Positions 25,225 to 31,918 of a DNA stretch of 33,886 nucleotides are shown one piece after another; position 1 is the first letter of the stretch, and each line of letters starts with the position of its first letter. Below the pieces are notes generated by a model. That model was not told the DNA's origin and ran no database searches. It saw nothing but the letters and a program-made list of their open reading frames with translations. The DNA is taken from assembly GCF_023266535.1 (NCBI RefSeq), contig NZ_JAHFPY010000013.1, positions 6,652 through 40,537 of the forward strand, read 5' to 3'. The position numbers and the translations under genes are program-made. The stretch comes from Sphingomonas sp. Lineage in GTDB: Bacteria > Pseudomonadota > Alphaproteobacteria > Sphingomonadales > Sphingomonadaceae.

Positions 25225-25982
25225 ACGTCCACGGCATCAAGGCGATCTACCGCTTCGAAATGGCGCGTTGGGGCCGGACCCTGTGGCAAAGCCTGGTCGC
25301 GCCGGTCATCACCACCTCGCTCTATTTCCTGGTGTTCGGATCGGCCATCGGCAGCCGGATGAGCGCCATGGCCGGGGTCGACTACGGCAGCTTTATCGTG
25401 CCCGGACTGATCCTGCTGTCGGTGCTGACCCAGGCGATCATGAACGCCAGCTTCGGCATCTATTTCCCCAAATTCACGGGCACGATCTACGAGCTGCTGT
25501 CGGCACCGATCTCGCCGCTGGAAACGGTCATCGCTTATGTCGGCGCGGCGGCAACCAAGGCGGTCATCCTGGCGCTGGTCACGCTGGCGACCGCCACGCT
25601 GTTCGTCACCGTGACGATCGATCATCCGCTGCTGATGCTGCTGTTCCTGGCGGCGATTGCGATCGGCTTTTGCCTGCTCGGGTTCGCGATCGGCATCTGG
25701 GCGCAGAATTTCGAACAGCTGCAGGTCGTGCCGCTGCTGGTCGTCACCCCGCTAACCTTCCTTGGCGGCGTCTTCTATTCGGTGACGTCGATCGGCGAGC
25801 CGTGGCGGACGGTCACTCACCTAAACCCGATCCTCTACCTGGTGTCGGGTTATCGCTGGACCTTCTTCGGCATCACCGACGTGCCGCTGTGGACCAGCGT
25901 GGCGGTGATGGCCGCGGCAATCGCGTTGCCGATGACCATCATCACCATCATGTTCAGGACAGGCTATCGGCTGAAAACCTAG
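25221..25982 (+). CDS. ABC-2 type transporter permease (YadH-like)
   Basis: 253 residues from GTG 25221, with six predicted membrane segments. [83 protein letters not shown] and [12 protein letters not shown] (longer ones read in parts) are the ABC-2 family signature. It pairs with the preceding ATPase as a two-component exporter. Last gene of the dapF-mtaB-ftsY-yciB chain; the following 100 bases contain no convincing intrinsic terminator. Confidence 0.95.
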   Translation: MNVHGIKAIYRFEMARWGRTLWQSLVAPVITTSLYFLVFGSAIGSRMSAMAGVDYGSFIVPGLILLSVLTQAIMNASFGIYFPKFTGTIYELLSAPISPLETVIAYVGAAATKAVILALVTLATATLFVTVTIDHPLLMLLFLAAIAIGFCLLGFAIGIWAQNFEQLQVVPLLVVTPLTFLGGVFYSVTSIGEPWRTVTHLNPILYLVSGYRWTFFGITDVPLWTSVAVMAAAIALPMTIITIMFRTGYRLKT

Positions 25983-26084
25983 CCCGCACGTCCACGGCTC
26001 GTCGCCACTGTCTTGCCCCTCGCCCCTTCCCGGTCGTAGACCGCCCTGCACGGGGCATGATTCAAGGTCACCCAAAAGGGGAAA

Positions 26085-26657
26085 ATGATGGGCAAGATTC
26101 TCGAAAATCTGAACTTGGTGCTGCTGATCGGCCTGGTCGCCGCAATCGGCCTGATGATGGGCTTCCATGCCGACAGCCTGAATGCCGCGGTCGTGCTGCG
26201 CTGGCTGCACGTCTTCTTCGGCATCACCTGGATTGGCCTGCTTTACTATTTCAACTTCGTCCAGATCCCGACGATGCCGACCATCCCGGCCGAGCTGAAG
26301 CCTGGCGTGTCCAAATATATCGCCCCCAGCGCGCTGTTCTATTTCCGCTGGGCGGCGGCCATGACCATGCTGATCGGCCTGCTATTGGCCTGGCAGAATG
26401 GCTATCTGGTCGAAGCGCTGACCTTCCATCCGGGATTCCAGCTGATCGGCACCGGCATGTGGCTGGGTCTGATCATGGGCTTCAACGTGTGGGGCGTGAT
26501 CTGGCCCAACCAGAAAAAGGCATTGGGGCTGGTCGAGGCGGACGATGCCACGAAGGCAAAGTCGGCGCGGGTCGCCATGCTGGCGAGCCGCACCAACACC
26601 TTGCTGTCGATCCCGATGCTCTACGCGATGGCGAGCTTCCAGTCGCTACCGCGCTAG
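26085..26657 (+). CDS. Urate-oxidase N-terminal-domain (PuuD-like) membrane protein without cytochrome domain
   Basis: 190 residues, ATG 26085 (ATG 26088 equal) with AAAGGGG 5 to 10 bases upstream. At least four membrane segments. LRWLHVFFGITWIGLLYYFNFVQIP, LFYFRWAAAMTMLIGL and MGFNVWGVIWPNQKKALG (first read in parts) match the membrane domain found at the N-terminus of PuuD-type urate oxidases. The protein has no cysteine, hence no CxxCH cytochrome c domain, and is much shorter than full PuuD. Conserved histidines (H44 in the WLHVF motif, H136-region) could bind haem. Function unknown; urate oxidation should not be assumed. Confidence 0.85.
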   Translation: MMGKILENLNLVLLIGLVAAIGLMMGFHADSLNAAVVLRWLHVFFGITWIGLLYYFNFVQIPTMPTIPAELKPGVSKYIAPSALFYFRWAAAMTMLIGLLLAWQNGYLVEALTFHPGFQLIGTGMWLGLIMGFNVWGVIWPNQKKALGLVEADDATKAKSARVAMLASRTNTLLSIPMLYAMASFQSLPR

Positions 26658-26671
26658 CTTGGGAATAGGTT

Positions 26672-26690
26672 CGCCAGCCTAGGGCTGGCG
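26672..26690. other. Hairpin with a stop codon in the loop
   Basis: CGCCAGCC (26672-26679) and GGCTGGCG (26683-26690) form an 8-bp stem with a 3-base loop. The minus-strand TPR gene stops at 26681-26679, inside the loop, and the plus-strand gene stops at 26657, 15 bases earlier. There is no T-run, but its position between convergent genes suggests a shared 3' end structure. Confidence 0.55.
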
Positions 26691-27227
26691 GACCTGGAAG
26701 CGCTGCAATTCCAACCTGGGTTCCGCCCATTTGGGATCGAGCGCTTTCGCCCGTTGATAGTCCTGATAGGCGGCGGCGATCTTGCCGCTGTCCTCATTGG
26801 CCATTGCCCGGACGAAATAGGCGATGGCCGGGCGACGGGTGTTATTTTCCAGCGCCTTGGCGACATAGGGCAGCGCATCTACGCTCTTGCGATAGCGCGC
26901 ATTGAGGATCGCCTTGTTGAGCCAGGCATCGGCCTCATTCGGAGCCAGCTTGAGCGCCGCGTCGAAGTCCGCGTCCGCCTGATCCAGATTGGCCCGCCTC
27001 AGGCGAAGAATCCCGCGATTAACAAGGGTCGCCGCGCGATCCTGCGACGTGAGCGCCTGTTCGGAGAGCGCGTGGTTACAGGCTTCCAGCGAAGCCATCG
27101 ATGAACCGTCGCCATCCGCGGCCTGATAGCAGGAGTAAGCATATGCTCCCCCGACCGTCAGCACGGATGCGTTGGCAGCGAATGGAACCGAAGCAAGTGC
27201 CAAAACAACCAAAGGAGAGAGTTTCAT
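26679..27227 (-). CDS. Exported TPR-repeat protein
   Basis: 182 residues from ATG 27227, which has GGGAGG 4 bases upstream; a longer reading has no ribosome site. Residues 1-21 are a signal peptide (MKLSPLVVLALASVPFAANA, cut near Ala21). The mature part has a short Cys-containing stretch (SCYQAADGDGSSMASLEACN) and three TPR-like repeats: RGILRLRRANLDQADADFDAALKLAP (in parts), WLNKAILNARYRKSVDALPY, YQDYQRAKALDPKWAEP. A periplasmic scaffold is likely. It follows pspF on the same strand after about 63 bases, so it may belong to the same envelope-stress region. Confidence 0.88.
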   Translation of the reverse strand: MKLSPLVVLALASVPFAANASVLTVGGAYAYSCYQAADGDGSSMASLEACNHALSEQALTSQDRAATLVNRGILRLRRANLDQADADFDAALKLAPNEADAWLNKAILNARYRKSVDALPYVAKALENNTRRPAIAYFVRAMANEDSGKIAAAYQDYQRAKALDPKWAEPRLELQRFQVRQP

Positions 27228-27290
27228 AAAACCTCCCGACTCCAGCAATATGACATCCCCCGCCGGCTTATAGCATGATTTGGCACAATG

Positions 27291-28337
27291 TTAGGTAGGC
27301 GATGTCAGCGCCAGTTGATGCCGTTTCATCGCGTGGCGGAGCTGGTCGTAGCTGAGCCCCAGGGCAGCGGCGGTTGACCGCTGATTATAGCGATGGCGCG
27401 CCAGCGCGTCCTCGAGCAGCGCCTTTTCATAGGCGTTGACCGCACCGCGCAAATCGTCGGTCGTGGTCGCCGGCGCCGGAACTGAAGTTTCGGGCGGAAC
27501 TGCGAATGTCTGCACCGAATGCGTTGCCACCTCGACCGCGCCCGCAGGATCGGGGTCGAGCACCCAGGGCGATGCAAATGGATCGAACTGGATGGCGTCG
27601 ACCTCGCGTTCCGGATCCTCGGCTCGATAGACGGCGCGCTCGATGACGTTGCGGAGTTCGCGGACGTTGCCGGGCCAGCGATAGGCTTCGAGCTCGGCCT
27701 GGGCCCGCGCCGTGAAACCGGGCCAGTTGGGCCAGTCGAGTTCGACCGCCATGCGCCGCCCGAAATGTTCAGCCAGCAACGGGATATCGCCCTTGCGCGC
27801 CCGGAGCGGCGGCAGGGTCACGACCTCGAATGACAGCCGATCTAGCAAATCGGCGCGGAACCGGCCCTGCTCGACCAGCTTGGGCAGATGCTCGTTGGTT
27901 GCGGCGACGATCCGCACGTCGACCGAGATCGGCTTCGATGCACCGATGCGGGTCACCTCGCCATATTCGACCGCACGCAGCAGCCGGTCCTGTGCCGGCG
28001 ACGAAAGCGTCGCCAATTCGTCGAGGAACAGCGTACCGCCATCCGCCTCCTCGAACCGGCCATGGCGGGTCTTGGCGGCGCCCGTGAAGCTTCCGGCCTC
28101 ATGCCCGAACAGCTCCGCCTCGATCAGATTTTCGGGCAGGGCAGCGCAATTCATCGTCACCAGCGGACCGGCCCAGCGCGAGGACAAATGGTGCAAACGC
28201 TCGGCGATCAGTTCCTTGCCGGTGCCGCGTTCTCCGATTACCAGCACGGGCCGATTGAGCGGCGCGGCACGGCTCGCCCGCTCGACCGCGTCGAGGAACG
28301 CAAGGCTTTGACCGACGAACTGATTGGCCCGCTCCAT
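27291..28337 (-). CDS. pspF: Sigma-54-dependent activator PspF
   Basis: 348 residues from ATG 28337 (MERANQFVGQS), the start that matches PspF; the extension to 28388 crosses the probable enhancer. It has no receiver domain. Walker A GERGTGKE (35-42), Walker B GGTLFLDE (100-107) and the sigma-54 contact loop GSFTGA (82-87, normally GAFTGA) are present, followed by RWPGNVRELRNVIERAVY. A linker of about 60 residues rich in Pro/Thr/Ala precedes a Fis-type helix-turn-helix (NQRSTAAALGLSYDQLRHAMKRH, in parts). It should activate the divergent psp operon when PspA releases it. Slightly longer than E. coli PspF (325). Confidence 0.96.
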   Translation of the reverse strand: MERANQFVGQSLAFLDAVERASRAAPLNRPVLVIGERGTGKELIAERLHHLSSRWAGPLVTMNCAALPENLIEAELFGHEAGSFTGAAKTRHGRFEEADGGTLFLDELATLSSPAQDRLLRAVEYGEVTRIGASKPISVDVRIVAATNEHLPKLVEQGRFRADLLDRLSFEVVTLPPLRARKGDIPLLAEHFGRRMAVELDWPNWPGFTARAQAELEAYRWPGNVRELRNVIERAVYRAEDPEREVDAIQFDPFASPWVLDPDPAGAVEVATHSVQTFAVPPETSVPAPATTTDDLRGAVNAYEKALLEDALARHRYNQRSTAAALGLSYDQLRHAMKRHQLALTSPT

Positions 28338-28348
28338 CCGCCAACATG

Positions 28349-28366
28349 TGGTGGCAATTCCCACCA
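28349..28366. promoter_or_regulatory. Candidate PspF enhancer (upstream activating sequence)
   Basis: TGGTGG-CAATTC-CCACCA is a perfect 6-bp inverted repeat, flanked by repeats of CATGTGG. It lies about 75 to 90 bases upstream of the candidate -24/-12 promoter of pspA and just before pspF, the arrangement expected for an activator that also controls itself. The binding assignment is inferred from position and symmetry. Confidence 0.5.
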
Positions 28367-28439
28367 TGTGGCAAGATATTTCGCTCAATTTTCTGCCGAT
28401 TTTTGGCGCTTTTTGCGGAAATCAAGGAGATACGGATTT

Positions 28440-28456
28440 TTGGCATGAAGGCTGCA
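28440..28456 (+). promoter_or_regulatory. Candidate sigma-54 (-24/-12) promoter of the psp operon
   Basis: TTGGCATGAAGGCTGCA matches the consensus YTGGCACGrNNNTTGCW, with GG at 28442-28443 and GC at 28454-28455, exactly 10 bases between them. Two positions differ from consensus. The start of transcription would be near 28467, about 28 bases before the pspA ATG. It reads towards pspA and lies downstream of the candidate PspF enhancer. Confidence 0.75.
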
Positions 28457-28494
28457 GGAGAAAACGCGACAGGGAATGTGGTTGGAGTGACTTG

Positions 28495-29163
28495 ATGGGC
28501 ATTTTTTCCCGCACGCGGGACATCTTCGCAGCCAATTTTACCGAGCTGCTGGACCGCGCCGAGGATCCGGCGCGGATGATCCGCATGATCATCCTGGAGA
28601 TGGAAGAGACTCTGGTTGAGGTTCGCGCCTCGGCCGCCCGCTCGATCGCCGACAGCAAGGAAATGAAGCGCGCGCTGGTGCGCCTCAACGAGCTGCAGTC
28701 GAGCTGGACCGAGAAGGCCGAGCTGGCGCTGAGCAAGGATCGCGAGGACTTGGCCAAGGCGGCGCTGATCGAGCGGCAGAAGGCGGCCGACATGGCCGAG
28801 AGCCTGCAGCTTGAGCTCAGCTCGATTGACGAGACCTTGAAGAGCTATGAGGCGGACATCGCCAAGCTGCAGGGTAAGCTGCGCGAAGCGCGCGCCCGGC
28901 AGAATGCCATTGCCAACCGGATCGAGAGTGCGGTGACGCGCGCCCGGGCAAGCGAGATATTGCACGGCAGCCGCACGGAGGACGCCTTTTCGCGCTTCGA
29001 CCTGCTTGAGCGGCGGGCCGATTTCGCCGAAGGCCGCGCCGATGCGATGGGAATGACCGGGCCGAAGAGCCTGGAAGAGGAAATTGCCGATCTTCGCGCG
29101 ACCGACAAGGTCGATGCCGAACTGGAAGCGATGAAGGCGGCACTCAAGGCCAAGGGGGCATAA
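28495..29163 (+). CDS. pspA: Phage shock protein A
   Basis: 222 residues from ATG 28495, with GGAG 7 bases upstream; same length as E. coli PspA. IM30/Vipp1 family: an N-terminal amphipathic helix (MGIFSRTRDIFAANFTELLD), then a long coiled coil (EDPARMIRMIILEMEETLVEVRASAARS, KEMKRALVRLNELQSSWTEKAELAL, read in parts). PspA inhibits PspF in unstressed cells and assembles on damaged inner membrane under stress. Its TAA is immediately followed by the pspB GTG. First gene of an operon that runs at least to 31028. Confidence 0.97.
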   Translation: MGIFSRTRDIFAANFTELLDRAEDPARMIRMIILEMEETLVEVRASAARSIADSKEMKRALVRLNELQSSWTEKAELALSKDREDLAKAALIERQKAADMAESLQLELSSIDETLKSYEADIAKLQGKLREARARQNAIANRIESAVTRARASEILHGSRTEDAFSRFDLLERRADFAEGRADAMGMTGPKSLEEEIADLRATDKVDAELEAMKAALKAKGA

Positions 29164-29442
29164 GTGGACGACTTAATACCTTTAATTGGAATTCTGGCTG
29201 GTGTGTTGGGTCTGCCGTGGATCATTTTCCACTACATAACCAAATGGAAGACGGCGGCGACGCTGACCGGGTCGGACGAGAAGCTGCTCGATGACCTTCA
29301 CGATGCCGCGCGGCGGCTCGACGACCGTCTCAATTCGATCGAACGGATCATGACTGCCGAGAACCCCAACTGGCGCAATCACGCGCTGTCCGACAGCAGC
29401 CGCCAGCAGCGCCTGCTGACCGATGAGGATTTGGCAAAATGA
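29164..29442 (+). CDS. pspB: Phage shock protein B
   Basis: 92 residues from GTG 29164, directly abutting the pspA stop. One membrane segment (LIPLIGILAGVLGLPWIIFHYITKW, in parts), then a charged coiled coil DEKLLDDLHDAARRLDDRLNSIERIM, typical of PspB. E. coli PspB has 74 residues; the extra C-terminal part (NPNWRNHALSDSSRQQRLLTDEDLAK, in parts) is not usual. The segment RLDDRLNSIERIMTAENPNWR resembles the end motif of the four small genes downstream. Overlaps pspC by 4 bases (ATGA). Confidence 0.93.
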   Translation: MDDLIPLIGILAGVLGLPWIIFHYITKWKTAATLTGSDEKLLDDLHDAARRLDDRLNSIERIMTAENPNWRNHALSDSSRQQRLLTDEDLAK

Positions 29443-29828
29443 CCACGCAGCCTCCTAGCCGGACCAAATTCTACCGGGACAAACGCAACGGCAAGTTCAT
29501 GGGCGTCTGCTCCGGGATCGCCGACTATACCGGGCTCGATGTCACGCTGGTCCGGATCATGTTCCTCGGCGCGATGTTCATGAGCGGCGGCAGCGTGCTT
29601 CCGCTCTATTTCATCGCCGGGTTCGTCGCCGACGATAAGCCGCGCGAGCTCGCTTATGAGAACCGCGAGGAGCAGCGGTTCTGGCAGGGCGTGCGCCAGT
29701 CACCCGCCCGCACTGCCCGCGATATCCGCAGCCGCCTGCGCGACATCGATCGCCGGCTGATCGATATCGAGAGCTATGTGACGACCGAAAACCGCAGCCT
29801 CGCCCGCGAGATCGAGCAGCTGCGCTAA
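29439..29828 (+). CDS. pspC: Phage shock protein C
   Basis: 129 residues. The PspC domain occupies about residues 9-70: KFYRDKRNGKFMGVCSGIADYTGLDVTLVRIMF (in parts), MSGGSVLPLYFIAGFVADD, including a membrane segment. With PspB it senses stress and recruits PspA. The last third is a coiled coil that ends RLIDIESYVTTENRSLAREIEQLR (in parts), a motif repeated in the next four proteins. Followed after 25 bases by the first of these. Confidence 0.96.
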   Translation: MTTQPPSRTKFYRDKRNGKFMGVCSGIADYTGLDVTLVRIMFLGAMFMSGGSVLPLYFIAGFVADDKPRELAYENREEQRFWQGVRQSPARTARDIRSRLRDIDRRLIDIESYVTTENRSLAREIEQLR

Positions 29829-29853
29829 GCCAAACGAACAGGGGGTTTCGGAC

Positions 29854-30138
29854 ATGGAATTCGGGGGACCGATTTTTGTCATCGCAATCGTTGCGATCTC
29901 GACCATCGGCTGGGTCATGACCACGGCCATCCGCGCCCGGCATGGCTATCCGGTCGAAGGCGAATGGGGCGGCGTAATCCATCGGCACGGCCAGGACGAT
30001 GCGACCAAGGCGCTGACCGCGGAGAATGAGCAGCTCAAGTCCACCGTCGGACGGCTGGAGGAGCGGCTGAAGGTGCTCGAGCGCATCGCCACCGACCCGT
30101 CGCGCCAGCTGGCCGACGAAATCGACAACCTACGCTAG
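29854..30138 (+). CDS. Psp-locus small membrane/coiled-coil protein 1
   Basis: 94 residues, GGGGG about 9 bases before ATG. Membrane segment at about residues 5-22 (GPIFVIAIVAISTIGWVM), then RARHGYPVEGEWGGVIHRHG, then a coiled coil (ALTAENEQLKSTVGRLEERL) ending in VLERIATDPSRQLADEIDNLR (in parts). The juxtamembrane GYP...WG..IH block recurs in the next protein. I do not recognise a named family. Together with the next three genes it looks like a set of PspB-like accessory proteins; a role in stress sensing is inferred from position in the operon only. Confidence 0.85.
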   Translation: MEFGGPIFVIAIVAISTIGWVMTTAIRARHGYPVEGEWGGVIHRHGQDDATKALTAENEQLKSTVGRLEERLKVLERIATDPSRQLADEIDNLR

Positions 30139-30148
30139 GAAGATCACC

Positions 30149-30493
30149 ATGGATCCCGAAGTGATGGAAATCCTGAATTTCATTGGCAAAGCCTTCCCGT
30201 TCATCGCTGTCATCGTCGTCGTCAGTGTGGGCGGCTCGCTCTTGAGCACCTGGCTCAAGATCAAGAACGGCTACCCGCTACAGAACAGCTGGGGATTCCC
30301 GATCCACCCCAAGACCGACCAGGAAGCGGTTGAGCGGATCAAGCTGCTGACCGGCGAGAATGCCCAGCTTCGCGCCGAGCTTGGCTCGGTCAAGGACCGG
30401 CTGGAGACGATCGAGCGGATCGTGACCGACCAGCCGAACCGGCTGGCCAAGGAAATCGACGCGCTGGCGATCGATAAGGGGGGGCATGCCTGA
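30149..30493 (+). CDS. Psp-locus small membrane/coiled-coil protein 2
   Basis: 114 residues, AGGAAG about 7 bases before ATG. N-terminal hydrophobic segment at about residues 13-37 (FPFIAVIVVVSVGGSLLSTW), then KIKNGYPLQNSWGFPIHPK, which shares GYP...WG..IH with protein 1, then a coiled coil LLTGENAQLRAELGSVKDRL and the end motif TIERIVTDQPNRLAKEIDAL. Overlaps the next start by one base (TGATG). A paralogue of protein 1; function unknown. Confidence 0.85.
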   Translation: MDPEVMEILNFIGKAFPFIAVIVVVSVGGSLLSTWLKIKNGYPLQNSWGFPIHPKTDQEAVERIKLLTGENAQLRAELGSVKDRLETIERIVTDQPNRLAKEIDALAIDKGGHA

Positions 30494-30774
30494 TGGAACC
30501 GCCCGAATTCATGCTGATCGTCATTTGCATCACCGTTCCGGCACTGCTGCTATTCTATATTTTGAAGCGCGCCTTTGCCCTGCGCGAAAGGCGGTTGGAC
30601 ATCGAGGCGCTGAACGCCGCGGAGAAGGCGGCGCAATATGTCGCCCACTCGAAAGATGTTGAAGCCAGGCTGGCGGTAGTCGAAAAGATCGTTACCGACG
30701 GCGGACTCGAAACCGCCGCCCAAATCGAAGCGCTGCGCACGCCGCGCATCGGCAATGGAGACAAGGTCCAGTGA
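30493..30774 (+). CDS. Psp-locus small membrane/coiled-coil protein 3
   Basis: 93 residues; ATG overlaps the previous stop by one base. Membrane segment about residues 6-25 (FMLIVICITVPALLLFYILK), then a basic and charged helix (RAFALRERRLDIEALNAAEK) and the end motif EARLAVVEKIVTDGGLETAAQIEALR (in parts), a diverged form of the shared module. It lacks the GYP...WG block. The layout is the same as PspB (short N-terminus, membrane segment, coiled coil). Its last 4 bases overlap the next start (GTGA). Confidence 0.84.
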   Translation: MEPPEFMLIVICITVPALLLFYILKRAFALRERRLDIEALNAAEKAAQYVAHSKDVEARLAVVEKIVTDGGLETAAQIEALRTPRIGNGDKVQ

Positions 30775-31028
30775 ACCCGTTTGAATTCGCCTTGGCGGTC
30801 ATCATTGTTCTCACGGTCGGACGCATCATCCGATACCGGATGGGTGACCGATCCGCCTTCATGAACCGGCGCTCGCAAAATTTGATCGAACGGCAGGACG
30901 ATGCGGAGACGGAGCGCCTGCGCGACGAGGTCAAGCAGTTGAAAGAGCGCCTTCACGTTCTGGAGCGGATCGCCGTCGACAAGGAAAATAGCCTGTCGCG
31001 CGAGATCGACGACCTTCGCAACCGTTGA
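30771..31028 (+). CDS. Psp-locus small membrane/coiled-coil protein 4
   Basis: 85 residues from GTG 30771. Short hydrophobic segment (FEFALAVIIVLTVGRIIR) at about residues 4-21, then RYRMGDRSAFMNRRSQ and a coiled coil AETERLRDEVKQLKERLHVL with the end motif ERIAVDKENSLSREIDDLR. It is the last gene of the psp chain; 39 bases later sufE begins. No clear intrinsic terminator is seen after it. Closely resembles protein 1 in the last 30 residues. Confidence 0.84.
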   Translation: MNPFEFALAVIIVLTVGRIIRYRMGDRSAFMNRRSQNLIERQDDAETERLRDEVKQLKERLHVLERIAVDKENSLSREIDDLRNR

Positions 31029-31067
31029 CACTGGCGAAGGCGAGCGGCGCCGCCTAAGTGGCATCGC

Positions 31068-31487
31068 ATGACCGCCCTCCCCGCCCTGTCGGATCTTGCC
31101 GAGGAATATGAATTTCTCGACAGCGAAGACCGCTACCGGTTACTGATCGAGCTGGGGCGGAAGCTGGAGCCGATGCCCGAGGCGCTGAAGACGGACGCGA
31201 CCAAGGTGCGGGGCTGCTCCTCCTCGACGTGGGTCTATCCAACGCGGCTGCCCGACGGCCGGCTGCATTTCCTGGCCGACAGCAATGCCGCGATTACCAA
31301 GGGCGTGGTGGCGCTGATCCTGTCGGCGGTGCAGGACCGCCAGCCGGCCGAGGTTGCCGCAACCGACATTCGCGCGCTGCTCGATCCGTTCAACCTGACC
31401 CGCGAGCTGTCGTCCAACCGCACCCAGGGCGTTCCCAACATGATTGCCCTGGTGCGCGACACCGCAGCCCGGCTGGCGGCGGCATGA
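31068..31487 (+). CDS. sufE: Cysteine desulfurization protein SufE
   Basis: 139 residues. SufE accepts persulfide from the SufS desulfurase and passes it on for Fe-S cluster assembly. LAEEYEFLDSEDRYRLLIELGRKLEPMPEA (in parts) is the usual N-terminal part, and the acceptor Cys50 lies in VRGCSSSTWVYP, where relatives often read VxGCxSxVW. The end LLDPFNLTRELSSNRTQGVPNMI (in parts) matches LG...LSP.R.NG in the family. Overlaps the thioesterase start by 4 bases (ATGA). No suf operon is nearby. Confidence 0.95.
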   Translation: MTALPALSDLAEEYEFLDSEDRYRLLIELGRKLEPMPEALKTDATKVRGCSSSTWVYPTRLPDGRLHFLADSNAAITKGVVALILSAVQDRQPAEVAATDIRALLDPFNLTRELSSNRTQGVPNMIALVRDTAARLAAA

Positions 31488-31918
31488 CGGCCAAAGACCA
31501 GGGGGGCTTCGATCCCGCCCTATTCTTCGAGCATGTCCGCAAGGTCGGCCATGGCCGGGCGCTGGCCCTGGAATATCGCGATTCCGCCGAAAACTGGATC
31601 GAGCTGGCGCTGCCCTGGCGCGAGGAGCTGGTCGGGATCCCGGAGGAAGGGATACTGGCATCCGGCGCAATCGTCAGCCTGCTCGATACGTGCGGCGGCG
31701 CCTCGGTGTGGATGGCGCTGGGCCATTTCCAGCCGCTCGTCACGATCGATCTCAGGCTCGATTACCTGCGGCCGTCGCAGAAGGGCGAGGCCGTGATAGC
31801 ACGGTGCGAATGTTACAAGCTGACGCGGCAGATCGCCTTCATCCGCGGCGTCGCCCATGGCGGCGATCCCGATCGGCCGATCGCGCAGGCGACCGGCACT
31901 TTCATGCTGAACCCCTAG
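31484..31918 (+). CDS. PaaI-type thioesterase (hotdog fold)
   Basis: 144 residues from ATG 31484, which overlaps the sufE stop; the longer reading to 31229 overlaps sufE and is rejected. Hotdog-fold thioesterase: GILASGAIVSLLDTCGGASVWMAL is the central helix region, with the family's usual His/Gly before LLD partly replaced (ASGAIVSLLD), followed by VTIDLRLDYLRP and ARCECYKLTRQIAFIRGVAH. It hydrolyses an unknown acyl-CoA. Shares a CTAG stop with the convergent J-domain gene. Confidence 0.9.
   Translation: MTAKDQGGFDPALFFEHVRKVGHGRALALEYRDSAENWIELALPWREELVGIPEEGILASGAIVSLLDTCGGASVWMALGHFQPLVTIDLRLDYLRPSQKGEAVIARCECYKLTRQIAFIRGVAHGGDPDRPIAQATGTFMLNP

Noticed and set aside
27279..27295. TTGGCACAATGTTAGG, resembling a second -24/-12 promoter
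   Set aside because: The -12 part has GG instead of GC and it would transcribe antisense into the 3' end of pspF.
28369..28385. TGGCAAGATATTTCGC as the psp promoter
   Set aside because: There are 11 bases between GG and GC instead of 10; the site at 28440 has exact spacing and a better position.
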